Source of the DNA: VFZN01 sp963709325
Lineage (GTDB): Bacteria; Acidobacteriota; Vicinamibacteria; Vicinamibacterales; UBA2999
Length of the DNA stretch: 64,000 nucleotides
Assembly (NCBI GenBank): GCA_963709325.1
Contig: CAVPVV010000003.1
Coordinates: 1 to 64,000 of the forward strand
Direction of reading: 5' to 3'
Position numbers and translations under genes: made by a program. Below, piece after piece: positions 1 to 12,700 of this stretch. The stretch's first letter is position 1. Each line of letters begins with the position of its first letter. The notes under the pieces are model-generated. The model made no database searches. It was given only the letters and a program-made list of their open reading frames with translations, and was not told the origin of the DNA.

Positions 1-418
1 AGCACTCGAAGCATCGAACGACTCCTGTACCTCGTCGTGAGTCACCTGGTCCCGATCCATTCCAGGCGAGGGCTCACCTGCCGAACTCCAACCACGTCCG
101 ACCTACCGCGGGGGGCAGTTACCTTTGTCAAACTATTCTCTAACATCAGGGCCCCGCTTACACTACCGAACGGGCCGGGTGGCGGCAACACAGCCGCCCT
201 CGGACGGGCGGGCTTTGACTCACCGCGGCATTCCGAGACACGTGTCCACGGACGCGAACTGGGGGGGCTGCTTGTACGCCAGAGAGGGGCGAAGGCCCGT
301 AGTCTACGGGTTGGGAGGTGATCACTGGGTCAGATGTTTCAAGCCGCTCCTCTCGTAGGGGCTGGGGTGATGCGGCAGTCGCCGGGCGGTGGGGCGCGGG
401 GGGACCGTCGGCCCTGAC
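1..418. other. No recognisable gene
   Basis: I see no convincing coding frame, RNA gene or repeat here. All six frames give low-complexity arginine and glycine-rich translations typical of non-coding high-GC DNA. Degenerate planctomycete coding sequence cannot be excluded, because the genes that follow are heavily frameshifted. Confidence 0.4.
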
Positions 419-769
419 ATGTCGAGGATCGGCCAGGTCCTCACGCGGGCGGAACTGTCGGAGTCGATCCGCATCCCCGACCTCACCGTCGCGCCGGAGT
501 ACCGATCGTTCCTGCCGGAAACGCGAGACGGCCGGGCCGTGCGCGACGGCCCCGACGCGATCATCTTTCACGCCGCCGACCTGGCCGAGATGCGCATCGC
601 ACGCAAGGACATCGAGCGGATGACACCGGCAACCACGAGGGGCCGGTGGTGGGACTTGATCCAGTTCGGCCGTCGTCGCGAGATCGAATCATCATGGACT
701 GAGCACTCTTACTGGCTGGAGTGCAATCCCTCAGCCGACGATTCCCCGCCGGCCCTGTTCAGGCGATGA
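419..769 (+). pseudogene. Fragment of C-terminal region of a planctomycete haem/HEAT-type protein
   Basis: The first 65 or so residues resemble the end of the large planctomycete cytochrome-like proteins: a stretch of the type ELSESIRIPDLTVAPEYRS, then a TRDGR motif and a closing IARKDIERM. In the family this segment follows the CxxCH haem site and has the pattern ELxESIxxPsxxIAxxY, DGR and IxRxDIExM. Here neither the haem motif nor the usual closing MPEGL-like segment is present, and the rest of the frame to the stop is unlike the family. I read it as an isolated remnant. The start at 419 is only the first ATG in the frame; the true gene would begin far upstream. Confidence 0.4.
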
Positions 770-1000
770 CGTCACCTCGACGTACGTTCTTCTCCGACGC
801 GCCGCCCGGCTTGTCGTCGACCATGATGTTCCAACCCCATCAAGTTGCTCGATAACCTCGTCCGCTTGGGTTACCTTCTCATCGGCTCACGACGAGGATC
901 GAGACCGTCTCGCGCGCCCCGGCCTTGAGTCTCGCCGCGGGACACTCGGCAGGGTGCCGACGACTGCCCGAACACCGCCCCAAAGCCGAGGGAGGATCTC

Positions 1001-2677
1001 ATGCGGTGGACCGCTGCTGCTGGCGTTGCTCCTACTCCGGCTTGCCCTCCCGCGCGGAGGACCGCGGCCTGATCGGTCACTGGAGGTTCTCCGGCGACGC
1101 GAACGACGCATCGGGCCGGGGCAACCACGGCCGGGCCTTCGCGGTCGACCTGACCGCGCCCGGCCCCGGCGGGCGACCCTCGCGGCGCGGCGCGGTTCGA
1201 CGGGAAGTCGTCCTATGTCGAGGTGCCCGGCGAATCCCGCGCTCGGCCTCGGCAAGGGCGACTTCACGCTCGCCGTCTGGGTGCACACCGAGGAATCGCT
1301 CGACGACGTCCTGGGCGACCTGGTGAGCAAGTACGACCCCGCCGCCCGGCGCGGGCTGAACTGGTGCATCAAGAGCGGGGCCGGGATGACGAACAGTCAG
1401 GCCAACGACCGCAACGTCCAGTTCGGCATCGACGCCGGCACCGAGCCGGTCTGGTCCGACCGCGGGCGGCCCGGCAACGCCGTGTACGTGATGGCGATGG
1501 CGGTCCACGACGGCAAGCTGTTCGTGGGCACCTGCGAGGCCGGCCCGGGCGAGGCGGGACACGTCTACCGGTACGACGGCGGCTCGCGGTGGGTCGACTG
1601 CGGCAGCCCCGACCGCTGCAACGCCGTCACCTCGCTCGCGGCCTTCGGCGGCAAGCTCTACGCGGGCACGGGCCGCTACCGCCTGGCCGGCTCGGCCTTG
1701 CCCGAGTCGACGAACGCGAACCTGGGCGGCAAGATCGTCCGCTACGACGGCGACGGCCACTGGGCCGATTGCGGTCGGTTGCCCGACGTCGGAGGCCGTG
1801 GGCGGGATGGTCGTCTTCCGCGGCGAGCTCTACGCCTCGTCGCTGTACAAGCCGGCCGGCTTCTTCCGCTACCGAGGCGGGCGACGCCTGGCAGCGCTGC
1901 CCCTTGCCCGCCGACGGCCGCCGGGTCGTCGCCCTCGGCGTCTTCAATGGACATCTCTACGCGGGGTCGTACGACTCCTGCTCCGTCTGCCGGTTCGACG
2001 GCAAGGGCTGGGAGGCCTTCCCCGCCCTGGAGTCGTCCGGCCAGACCTACTCGTTCGAGGTCCACGCGGGGGAGCTGTTCGTCGGGACCTGGCCGAACGG
2101 GCAGGTGTTCCGGTTCGACCGCGGCAAGCGCTGGGTCCCGGCCGGCCGGCTGGGGGAGGAGAAGGAGGTCATGGGGATGGCCGTCCACAACGGCAAGCTC
2201 TACGCCGGGACGCTCCCGCTCGCGGAGGTCTATCGCCTCGACGACGGCACGCGCTGGACCCGGACCGGCCGGCTCGACCTGACCCCCGACGTGCGCTACC
2301 GCCGGGCGTGGTCGATGGCCGTCTTCGACGGCCGCCTCTTCTGCGGCACGCTCCCTTCGGGGCGCGTCCACGCGCTGGAGGTCGGCCAGAGCGTGACCCT
2401 CGACCGTGCGCTCGCACCGGGCTGGAGGCACCTGGCCGGCCGTCCGCGAGGGGGGACGGCTCTCCCTCTTCGTCGACGGGACGCGCGTCGCGTCGTCGAC
2501 TCGGCCTCGAACGCCTCGCCCCTGGACCTGACCAACCAGGCACCGCTGCGGATCGGCTTCGGGGCGCACGACCATTTCCGGGGCAGCCTCAGCGACCTGC
2601 GCCTCTACGACCGGGCACTCTCGGCGGGCGAGATCGCCGCCCTGACGGCGCGCGACGGCAAGGCCTCACGGCCGTAG
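1001..2677 (+). pseudogene. Secreted LamG / beta-propeller protein, frameshifted
   Basis: A strong GGGAGGA site sits just before ATG 1001, and a leucine-rich signal peptide follows after an early frame change. The pieces then read as an N-terminal LamG (concanavalin A-like) half with LIGHWRFSGDANDASGRGNHG-like start and GDFTLAVWVHTEE, a series of propeller blades with the recurring pattern VHxGKLYAGT..VYRYDG (about 1,480-2,400), and a closing LamG half ending in LSDLRLYDRALSAGEI. LamG domains bind carbohydrate or protein ligands outside the cell, so a secreted binding or scaffold role is likely. Frame changes occur near 1,040, 1,200, 1,790, 1,885 and 2,450, so no single open frame encodes it. 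Whether these are sequencing indels or true mutations cannot be told from the sequence. Confidence 0.65.
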
Positions 2678-2819
2678 GGGGAACGCGTTCGCGATGTGAC
2701 AGCTGGCCGTGAGTTACCCCGACGGGCGGTCGAGGTCGAGCGCGACAGCAGGGCGAAGGGGACGGGATGAACCAGGCCAGGTGTTCCGGGCGTCGTGGGG
2801 AAACCAGGGGGAGGCATCG

Positions 2820-4087
2820 GTGACTGAACTGAATCGACGAGAGCTGTTGCTGTTGTCCGCGGCAGGCGCCTTGCAGCCGGGCGCGACGGCCGCGGGCCAG
2901 GCTGCGGGGCGCGACGGTCTCCAGCGAAAGCGGACGGGCTTCTCCGTCCCGCCCGATTACCTGCGCGAGCCCGAGCACGATCCCCGATTTCTGGGTCAGC
3001 ACGTACGACGAGGTCGAGCGATTCCTCGATGGTCGCGTGCGGAAGGGGACGGTCCAGGAGATCGGCCGCAGCGCCGGGGGCCGTCCGATCCGGGCCGTCG
3101 TTCTACGGCCGCCCCAGGAGTCGGGAAGGGGACGACGACCTTCTCCGGCTCGCTCGGCTACGGCGACGTCCGCGCCTGGCTCGGGCCGGACTACGCCCGG
3201 AAGGTCTATCTCGCGGATGGCCTCCGTCCACGGCGGCGAGTTCGAGGGCATCGTCGGGATCGTGAACCTGATCGCCGTGCTCGAAACGGGGGCCGACCTC
3301 CGCGGGCGGGCCTGGCCCGGGATCACGGCCGCGGCCGCGGCCCTCGACCGGATCATCCTCATCCCGATCCTGAACGTCGACGGCCGGTCGCGCGTCCCGC
3401 TCCGCATGGGCGTGCACCGCGGGACCGACCACACCGTCGCCGAGTACTTCAACACCGGCGGACAGCCCGACGGTTCGCTCATCGGCTGGCCCGACTGCAA
3501 GGAGTTCATCCCGCTGGACTTCTCCGCGGACCCAGTTCCCGGGCGGCTACCCCAATGACGCCGGCGTGAACGTCCAGCACGACGACTTCTTCGGGCGGCC
3601 GCAGCCGGAGACGCGGGCACTGCTGGACCTGGCCGCCGAGGAGCGCCCGGACCTGACGATGAACATGCACACCGGCGCGACGTTCCTCCAGCCCCTGCGT
3701 CCGTTCATCGAGCCGGCGCTCACCCCGACCTTCGACGCCCTCTACCGCAGGGTGATGACGAAGCTGACCGCCGCGGGCCTCCAGGCGAGCGACGACGCCT
3801 CCGTCGAGGCCGACCCGGCGCGCGAGCGGCCGTCGGTGTTCAACCTCGACTCGGCCCTGAACCTGCACTGCGGCTCGCTCTCCGTGCTCGTCGAGTCTCC
3901 CTCGCACACGTTCTCGACGGCCAAGCGGAAAGGGCAGCCGTTCTTGCACACGCCCGACCATCTGCTCGACGCCCAGCTGATCTGCCACCAGGAGGCCATG
4001 GGTTTCCTGGCCGAGACCGGCGGGCGCTGGCGCTGGACGCCCAGCCCGAACTCGAAGTGGAAAGTCAGGGCGCAACCGGGTCGATGA
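2820..4087 (+). pseudogene. M14-family zinc carboxypeptidase-like protein, frameshifted
   Basis: GTG 2820 is chosen because a GGGGGAGG site lies directly upstream and the frame opens with RRELLLLSAAGA, a short export signal. The family cleaves C-terminal residues from peptides using one zinc ion. Visible motifs are HGGEFEG (zinc ligands H and E, about 3,230), a conserved LIPILNVDGR segment (3,360), DAGVNVQHDDFF (3,560) and NMHTG with the third ligand histidine (3,663). The C-terminal half from 3,566 to the stop is one clean frame; the N-terminal half needs frame changes near 2,985, 3,125, 3,215 and 3,535. The protein would be extracytoplasmic. It sits between the LamG gene and the remnant DUF1501 gene on the other strand. 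Confidence 0.65.
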
Positions 4088-4097
4088 ATCGACGCTT

Positions 4098-4560
4098 TCA
4101 GTGGCCTCGGCCCAGGACGCCATCGGCATAGACCTGGGAGCAGGCGCGCGACCAGTGGTCGCGGCCTCTCCCCGGGCCTTCCTGTCGGTCAGCGGCGTGC
4201 GGCCGTGCTCGCTGATCACCATCACGAGGGCCTCGTCGAGCAAGCCTCGCAGCTCGAGGTCGAGGATCAACGCCGAGGACGCCTGGTCGACCACGGGGAG
4301 CAAATAGTCCTTGGGCCTCGCAAAATGGTTGTGATGCGTGTCCCCAAAGCCCGCGTTTGATCCGTAAGCGTGCCAGATGACCGTGACGAACTTCGTCCCG
4401 GCCTCTCCGAAGTCCAGCCCCCAGGTGGACGAAGTCGCCGACATGGCACGCCTCAACCGTGGCGAGAAAGCCATCGACGACACCCTGCGGCACAACCTCG
4501 CCGAGTAGACGACAGTGCCCCAGGTCTGCGGGCTGGCCATCGACGCCTGAGCGACACCGT
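4098..4560 (-). pseudogene. DUF1501 (sulfatase-like) protein, truncated remnant
   Basis: On the minus strand the frame carries GTKFVTVIWHAYGSN, DYLLPVVDQASSALILDLE, RGLLDEALVMVISEHGRTP and, after one frame change near 4,170, GRDHWSRACSQVYADG. These match the C-terminal part of DUF1501 proteins, an alkaline-phosphatase/sulfatase-fold family that is abundant in planctomycetes and usually about 450 residues long. Only some 150 residues are left. The N-terminal two-thirds, including the twin-arginine signal, is missing, and the sequence upstream (4,560-4,715) has no continuation that I can recognise. DUF1501 genes normally follow DUF1549/DUF1553 cytochrome genes; none is nearby. Confidence 0.6.
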
Positions 4561-4715
4561 TGCCGAGCACGCCCCCGGCCGGTATCGTTGAGGACGCCAC
4601 TCCTGTTGAACAATCGTTGCACCGGCGTCGCGAGCCGATCGGTTCCACGAGTGTGGATGGTCCGATCGTCTGTGCGGACTTCGCGAGCGGACATCCTGCC
4701 ACCACGGAGAGTCGG

Positions 4716-6046
4716 ATGAATCCCGAACCAACCCGGCGCGTGTTCATCCAGCGGACCACGGAGGCCGCGGCCCTGCTCACGGCCGCTTCGACACTCGGGG
4801 CCGTTCATGGGTTCGCCGCGAACAAGCCGGCGACGGTCCGCCTGGGGATCATCGGTTGCGGCGGCATCATGGGGCATCACGTCAAGGGGCTGGTGGGCCG
4901 CCACGAGGCGGTCTCCATCGCCTGGCTCTGCGACGTCGACCCCGCGCAGATCGAGAAGGCGGCCAGGCTCATCGACGGGTTCCAGCCGGCCCCCCCGAAG
5001 CGCACGGCCCGCTTCGAGGACGTGCTCGACGACAAGGACGTCGACGCCTGCATCATCGCCACGCCGCATCACTGGCATGCGCCGATCGCGCTTCAGGCGA
5101 TGAGGCAAGGCAAGGACCTCTACATCGAGAAACCGATCTCTCACGTCTACGACGAAGGGCCGAAGATCATCGCGGCCGCGAAGAAGTACGGCCGCGTCGT
5201 CCAGCAAGGGAGCCAGATGCGGAGCAGCCCCGTCACGCGAAAAGGCCGGGCGGCTCTTGAAGGACGGGATCATCGGCGAGGTCAAGGTGGCTCGCGCCTG
5301 GACGGCCGAACCGCGATCGGTGCTGAAGCCGCAACCCGACGGCGCCCCGCCGGCCGGAGTCGACTACGACCGCTGGCTCGGCCCCGCGCCGCGGCGAGCC
5401 GTTCAACGCCCATCGCTTCCACGGCACCTGGCGGATCTTCCGCGACTACGGCAACGGCGAGATCGGCGACGACGGCATCCACGACATCGACATGGCCGTC
5501 TGGGGGCTGGGGGTCGAGACGCTCCCGAAGCAGATCACCGCGCGCGGCGGTCGGATGTCGCTCCACGGGAACGACGGCGACTACCCCGACAACCTGAACG
5601 TCACCTACGAGTACCCCGACGGCCGCCTGCTGGTCTACGAGAACTACCCGTTCGCCCCTTACGGCCTTCACGGGTTCGACGACGGGAACGTCTTCTACGG
5701 CACCGAGGGCTACATGGTGTTCTCGCGCCGGGGGGCCTTCCGCGTGTTCCTTGGTCCCAAGGCCAAGCCCGGCCCGACCGAGGGGGACGCCCTCCATGGT
5801 CAGACCGGCTATCCCGAACACATGGCAAACTTCCTCGACGCCGTCCGGAATCGGACTCCCACCCGCGCCGCGCCCGAGGTCGCGCACCGGAGCTGCGCCC
5901 TGGTCCACCTCGGCGAGATTGCCTATCGTACGCGCGGCCGGCTGGATTTCGACCCCGTGACCGGCCTCTTTCCCGACTGCGACGAGGCGAACCGACTCCT
6001 GGGAAAGGCCTACCGTGAGCCTTACGGATTGCCCGACGTTTCTTGA
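4716..6046 (+). pseudogene. Gfo/Idh/MocA-family oxidoreductase, TAT-exported type, frameshifted
   Basis: ATG 4716 has a GGAGAG site 5-10 bases upstream and starts a twin-arginine signal (RRVFIQRTTEAAALLTAAS). The Rossmann nucleotide site follows as LGIIGCGGIMGHH, then LCDVDP, and the family signature ATPHHWHAPIALQAM and IEKPISH, whose lysine is the usual catalytic-region residue. The C-terminal sheet domain follows (GNGEIGDDGIHDIDMAVW, then HGQTGYPEHMANFLDAV). Members oxidise or isomerise sugars and related polyols with NAD(P); planctomycetes have many exported paralogues of unknown substrate. Frame changes near 5,245 and 5,400 break the middle; the parts on each side are continuous. About 440 residues in total, the usual length for the group. 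Confidence 0.75.
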
Positions 6047-6428
6047 TGTGAGATCGAACCACGTAACGGTATTCCTCACGGCCAAATAAAATCCATTCCG
6101 CCGAGACGGACATGCTGCGAACTTCGACATCCATTCGTCTCTCAGCGGCGGTCGAGCCCCTCCGCGCTCGGGACTCGCGGATCGATTCGTCGCGAGGACC
6201 GGTCGGGCTCGGGGCCAAGGCCGGGCGCGGGATCTGTCCTGCACTTTCCCGAAAAGCGTGCATTCGGATTGCTGCTGTTGTTTGTCGGTCTGGATACCCC
6301 CACCTGCTCCCGCCTCGGTCTGGACAATGGAGTTCCGAGTGAGAGCGGATCATACTTCATGGGTCAGCTAGCGACCGCGGCGTCATCGCCATTCGAGGTG
6401 GACGGGAATCGAACGACGGAGGCCCAAC
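6047..6428. other. Intergenic region without recognisable gene
   Basis: This stretch between the oxidoreductase and the CHAT gene has no coding frame with family-like content, no clear hairpin and no repeat. It presumably holds the terminator of the first gene and the promoter of the second, but I cannot point to either. Confidence 0.4.
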
Positions 6429-9400
6429 ATGGTCGGAGCCATCGTCCGTTGCCAGGGCCCACTTCGCATCGGGCTGATCGGGGTACTGCTGGTCGCCGGG
6501 AGTCCGCCGGCGCGAAGCGAAGACTCACCCGTGCGAACCGCCGAGGGAGGTCCGAGCCCGGAGCAACTCGCGCCGCGGAACGCGCTGGCCTGGGAGGCGC
6601 TGCGGTTGCGCGAGGCGGGGCAACTGACAGGGGCGATGGACTCGGCGGACCGTATGCTCGCGCTCGAGCGGAGGCTCTTCGGTGCAGAGCATGAGGACGT
6701 GGCCGGGGCTCTCGAGTTCGCGGCGGGTTTCCACGCGGCAAACGACGACATGGCCGGTGCGCTCCAGCGACTGCGCGAGGCGCTCTCGATCCGGGAGCGG
6801 GTGGGAGGCGCGAAACACTGGCAGACGGTCGATGCGCGGCTGGCGCTCGAGAGGGCGGAACGCCTGAGCGAGCTGAGCGGGGATCGGCTGCGGAAGTATC
6901 GCGACGGGCTGCGGCTGCTCAACGAAATCAATCAAGCCGGGCGTCATTCGTACGACGTGCCGGAGCGGATCGAGCGGAAGGAGAAGGCGGTCGGCGTGCT
7001 GACGGACGCTCTCGGGGAGGACCATCCCGAGTCCGCCCAGTACCTGGATCAGCTCGGGTGGCTCTTTCGCGACCTTTCCCAGGCCGAGCGAGGTGAGGCG
7101 TATCGCAAGAAGGCCGAGGATCTCTTCCGCCGGGCACTCGAGATCCGGAGGAAGGGCCTGGGAGAGCATCATCCGGACGTGGCGGCGAGCCTGGAACAGA
7201 TCGCGAGCGTGACCGGGGGCGAGGAGGACTCAGCGGCAGCCCTGGCCCTCTATCGGGAGGCGCTCGAGGTGCGGCTCGAGAGCCAGGGCGAACAGCACCC
7301 CGGGGTGGCGCGGACTCTCTCCGCGATGGCCCAGCAGGCCGCGAGGAAGGGAGGGCGCCCTGAAGAGGCGATGGAGCTGGCGGAGCGTGCGCTGGCAATC
7401 CAGGAGGCAACGCTCGGCCCCAACGACCCGGGCTTGCTGTCGCTCCTGAGCCTTCGCGTTCGCCTGGCGACGGAGATGGGGGACCGAGCCCGCACGGAGC
7501 GGGCCCATGAGCGGCTACTCTCGTACTACCGGAAGCGATTCGAGGCGAACGCGAGTCCGATCTCGGGCCAGTGGATCTGGCGGCTCGGGACGCCCCCTGA
7601 CACGGGTGCCTTGCGTTTTGCCCACCGCTGGAGCGAGTTCGCGGCACGCGAGTCGTACGCGAACGCCCTGACGCAGCGGGCGAGCTTTCACGGCGCAGCG
7701 GGCGAGTCTGGGCGGGCCGGGCAGTGGATGCGCGAGGCGATGGACGCGCATGCCGAGAACTTCGAGCGGCAGGCCGCGGTGGCGCAGGAGCAGGTCCATT
7801 TCGATCCGATGTCGTCGGGGACGTACGTGCTGGCACTCGACCGGTTCCTGACCCTCTCGCTCGATCCGCGGGCGGAGATCACGCCGGACGAGGCATACCG
7901 GCAGGTGCTGTCGTGGAAGGGCGGGTACTTCGCCTACGAGCTACGGACGAGGCGGTGGCGGAGCCGACCGGAGATGGCTGCGCTGGTGGCGGAACTGCGG
8001 GAGACCTCCGCTCGACTGGCCGGCTCTGCGATGTCGGCGCCGAAGCCCGAGGACCGGGCGGCGTGGGGCCGGATCGTCGCGGAGTTGGCGCAGCGCGACC
8101 GGCTGGAGGGACAGATCGCGGACCGGGTCTCGGCACTGAGCGAGCGGGAGGATCGGGAGCGGCCGGATGTTGAGCGACTGAAGGACTCGCTGCCCGAGCG
8201 AACGGCGCTGGTGGATTTCAAGGTGTTCACAGCCTGGCCCGGCTGGGGACAGATGAGCGCCGGAGCGCAAGCGGCTGATGGCGTTCGTGGTGCGCCCCGA
8301 GGGCCCGGTTGTGCGGCTCGACCTGGGGGCCTGGATGCCGCTCGCGGCGGCGGTGGCGGACTGGCGACGAAACGCACTGCCGTCGACCAATCCGGCCCTT
8401 GTGACGCTACCCCCGAGGGCCCGCGCCGCGAGGGCGGACGCTGCGACACAACTTCTGACCGAGCGATTGTGGGGCCCGCTCCGGCCTCATCTGAAGGGAG
8501 TGGACACGATTCTGGCGTCTCCCGACGGGGAGCTCTGCAAGTTTCCGTTGGGCGCGCTTGCCGGGACAAGGCCCGGGACGTTCCTGATCGAGGAGCTGGC
8601 GATCGCAGTGGCACCGGTGCCGCAACTGCTCCTGGAGGGGCGGCGGACAGGAGAGAAGGCGGGCACGCCGAGCAAGCTGGTGGCGGTGGGCGAGGTGGAC
8701 TTCGGCGCAGAGCCGGGTGGGGCCCTCGACGCGAAGGAGCGGGCCGAGCGCGGGCCGAGGCTGGCGAGCGTGGTGCCGCGGGCCCGGATGATGAAATTCG
8801 ACCCGTTGGCGGGGACGGCGCGGCGAGGTCGACGCGGTCCAGGCTCTCTTCGCGGGTGTGTTTCCGGACGGGGAGGCCGTCACGCTGCGCGGGGCGGCAG
8901 CGACGGAGGGGGCGTTTCGGAAGGCGCTGGTGAACCCAAGGTTCGTGCATCTCGCGACGCACGGCTTCTTCGAACCTCCGGAGCTGGCACCGGTGCCGGT
9001 CGCGGCCGGGGACGACCTGGCCTACTGGCGGACGCCGCAGGGGCTGGTGAGGCTGAGCCCGGGTCTGCTCTCGGGGGTCGCGTTCGCAGGGGCGAATCGG
9101 ACGGTGTCCGCCGAGCAGGACGACGGGATCCTGACGGCGGTGGAGGCGCAGCAACTCGACCTGGACGGGGTGGAGATGGTGGTGCTATCGGCGTGCGAGA
9201 CGGCGCTCGGGTCGTCGGTCAGCGGTGAGGGGTTGATGGGCTTGCAGCGGGCGTTCCAGGTCGCCGGGGCGCGGACGCTGGTGAGCACGCTCTGGAGCGT
9301 GGACGACGAGGCGACGGCGATGCTGGTCGTGGAGTTCTACACGAACCTGTGGAAGCGATCGCTGCCGAGACTGGAGGCGCTCCGGCAGGCCCAGCTCGCG

Positions 9401-9514
9401 GTGATGAAGCGCTACGATCCGGCGAAGCATGCTCCGCGGGTCCAGGGAGAGGACCCGGGGCGCATCGTGCCCTTCTACTGGGCGGCTTTCAGCCTCAGCG
9501 GGGAGTGGAGGTGA
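6429..9514 (+). pseudogene. TPR-CHAT protein (caspase-like peptidase domain), frameshifted
   Basis: ATG 6429 follows an ACGGAGG site and begins a signal-like segment (IGLIGVLLVAGSPPARS). Residues about 30-350 are tetratricopeptide repeats of the kinesin-light-chain type, with units such as ALEIRRKGLGEHHPDVAASL and ALAIQEATLGPNDP. The C-terminal region is a CHAT domain: the catalytic histidine in VHLATHGFF (about 8,950) and the catalytic cysteine in VVLSACETALG (about 9,190), followed by GARTLVSTLWSVDD and a closing PFYWAAFSLSG. CHAT domains are caspase/separase-fold peptidases. Two frame changes, near 8,262 and 8,822, split it into three frames; apart from these no stop interrupts it. The full product would be about 1,025 residues. 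The dyad is intact, so if the shifts are sequencing errors the protein is probably an active peptidase. Confidence 0.75.
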
Positions 9515-9730
9515 AGAGGTCGATGGAGCGGAACTGACGCCGTTGGCTTCCCGTACGTCATCCGATTTCTCCTCAGCCGCCAGGAAAAGGGTTACGATGA
9601 CAAGCCGGAACGCCCGGAACAAGGCTTGAATGCAATCCGCGATGGTCGAGCTAATCCGAAGCCCCGCTCCCGCCCTTCTCAGCGTGCTGGCCGCTCTTGC
9701 GGTCACGCGATTCACGTGGCTGCGAGATCG

Positions 9731-12700
9731 TCATGGCGTAGGACCTTCCTTCAGGCTGGCCAGGAACGCAATCAGGTCCACAAACTCCTCCTCCGTGATG
9801 CGTTTTTCCAATCCCTCCGGCATGGTGCTCAAGGGAGAAGCTGCCTGCTCTTCGATTTCGGCCTTCGCGATCAGCTGCTTTTGCCCCTGGTTGTCGACCA
9901 GGGTGAGCGTGGTTTCACTGTCCGTGACCTTGACGCCCGAGAAGACCCTGCCATCCTCCAGCACCACGACCACGGTCCCGAAGCTCGGCGCAATGGTGCG
10001 GCTGGGCTGCAGGATCGATTCGGCGATGTAGATTCGCGAGAAGCGGCTCCCCAGTCCCGTCAGCTCCGGCCCGGTGCGCTCTCCTTGGTCGCCGAGCCGA
10101 TGACATTTGAGACAGAGCGATTTCTCCACGTTGAGAAATATGGCTCGCCCGTGCTCGAGATTGCCGGGCCGAGAGAGTGCGGCTTGCAGGAGCCGTTCGT
10201 GCTCCACGAGGGCGCTCTTGCGGCGGAATCGCAGATGAAACTCGACCGGCGATTCAGGCGACGCGGCCTCCACTCGTACCGCCAGGCGGTTGGTTCCCCT
10301 TGGCCAGCGTGGCGGAAATGCGGTCGGAATCGATGCGGAATCGCTGCGGATTTTCGCGCCGATAGATCGACTTGCCGTTGATCCAAACTTGCAGACCGCC
10401 GCTGCTGGACCCGAGCAGTTCCACATCGGTCGGTTCCGAGACGGCGATGTCTGTCCGCGCCTGGAACCAGTTGCCTGGTGCAGCACCTTTCGCCGCGATC
10501 ACGAGGCGTCCTTCCGTGCCGACGGCGAATTGAATACGCGCATCAGCAGGCTCTTCGTCGATGCCTGTCGTCCGACGATCCTGGACCGCTCACCTTCCAG
10601 CGGACCAGGCTGCCGCTGGCCCCCTGAATCTCCGCCACGGCGCGGTCCAGCTCCTGCTGCTGAGTCGCCGTTGTTGCCGCACGTTCCCGCCAGGTGGTCA
10701 ACGTCTGCACGGCGGCCGTGAGCACCTCGAGCGACGGATTTCGCTTCGCCAGTTCCGCGACCGCACCGGCCTGATCGGGACCGCCGAGGGTCGCGCAGGT
10801 AGTGCAGGGCGATGTGCTCCGTCTGCCGGTCGCCGAGTGCGGCGAGCGCCAGCGGCACGGCGCGGGGTTCCTCGAGCAGCCGCAGCGAATCCAGGCTCGC
10901 GCCGCGAATCAGCGCGTCGCCGTCGGCGGCCAGCTTCAGCAGTGGCTCGATCGCGCGCCGCTCCTGCAGTTTTCCGGCCGCGCCCGCGGCGGCGCGGCGG
11001 ACTTGCGGATCATGATCCGCAAGCAGCCGCGACGAGCGGCTCCCGTCCCTCCGCGGCCCGCAGTTCGCCCAGCGTCTCGATGGCGGCGGCGCGGACCTCC
11101 GGCTTGACCGAATCCAGCTTGCCGGTCAGCAGCGGCGCGGCCAGCGAGCTGGGGATATTTGCCGACCGAGCCGCAGCGCTTCGGCCAGGACCGGCCCATC
11201 TTCCAGTCCCTCCGACAGCGCCAGGAGTGAGCCGGCATGTTCCTTGTCGATCCCTCGAACGAAGAGGGCCAGCGCCGTCAGGCGGTTGGTGGTGCTCTGC
11301 AACGGGCTTCGGATCACCGGTTCCAAATATTGCTGTACGTCGGCCGCCGGCTGATCGCGCAGGAAATCCAGCAGGGCGGCGACTCGCCCTGGATCACTTT
11401 CCTCCTTGAGCCATTGTCCCAGCGCTTTCAAGCTGGCGGGGACCTGCTCGCGCTGCATCTGCTTCAGCACCGCCAGCCGCAATTCGGGATCGCTATGGGA
11501 GAGCATCTGGTTGAGCGCAACGGCAATCGCCTCCGTTCGCTCCCAGGCGACTTGATTGGCCGGCCGCGGCTTGGGCCGATAGTCCCAGTAGACCCACGGG
11601 CCGGGCTTCTTATAGACGCGCGCCAGGCAGTCGGCATACTCGCGCGAACGAACGCCATCCTTCTCGCGCGACAAGCCTCTCCAACAGGCCGTCGACGAGC
11701 CCCGCGTCGTACTGACGGGACATGGCCCGCAGCGCAATTCCCCGCAACGGCTCGTCATCCGGCGCATCGAGCAACTCGAGCACCGCGGGCCAGTTGCTCG
11801 AGCGCCTCAGCGCTTGCATGGGCGGCGTGGGCGAGGGCCGCATCGGGCCTGGTCAGGTGATTCTTTCAGCCAGTCTGCGGTTCCGGCCCACCGCAACCGG
11901 CCCAGGGCGATGATGATTTCAAGCTCGAACGCGGCGATCCTGCCCGTTGTCCAGTGCGGCCAGGCGCGCGGCCAGCGCTGGATCTCCCGGTCCCGCATCG
12001 AGTCGATGCCGCGCGAGCACCGGATCGGCCAGATCGGCGATGGCCCGCACCGCCTGGGCCCGGACGGACGGCTCGGGATCGGACCTGGCGATGGCCAGCA
12101 GCGGCTCGATGGCCTTGTCGCCCTGCACCTGGGCCAGTATCCAGATCGCGTGCAGCCGGCCGCGCGGGCCGATGCGACCGGCAGCCAGCGCATCGGTAAG
12201 TCTCTTGAGCCATTTCTCGGCCTCACCCTCGACGACCGCCTGGGCCTCGCAGCGCTCGAAGTAGCTTCCGGAATCGAGCCTCGCGAGTGGGTCGGCAGGA
12301 AGCGGCGGCGTTTCCTTCGTGTCGTCGCCGGCATACGCGATGTGGTAGATTCGCCCGCGGCCGCGCTTGGGACGCTGGCCGTCGGCCTAGTCGGAGACCA
12401 TCAGCGTGCCGTCGCGCTGGACGACCACGTCGGTCGGCTTGAATCCGTAGGGATCGCCTTCCGGCTCCCGCCGCGAATTCGATCTCCTTCGGCGACGCAA
12501 AGCTGCTCCCGGCTCGCTTCGAGCGGATAGCGAACGAGCGACCTGCCCCACTCGCAGAAGAACAGGTTGCCGCGGTACTCCGGCGGGAAGTGCCGCTCCA
12601 GGTAGCAGACGCCGCCCGCCGACGAGCCCAGCCCGAGGTCGGCCAGCGGCGGCAGCGCCTCCTCGGGCCGCTCGTCGTAGAGGTACGGATAGCCGTGGTC

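Noticed and set aside
3506..4780. Single 424-residue minus-strand protein spanning the M14 end and the DUF1501 remnant
   Set aside because: Only the part from about 4,170 to 4,450 has DUF1501 motifs; the rest is antisense to the M14 gene or non-coding.
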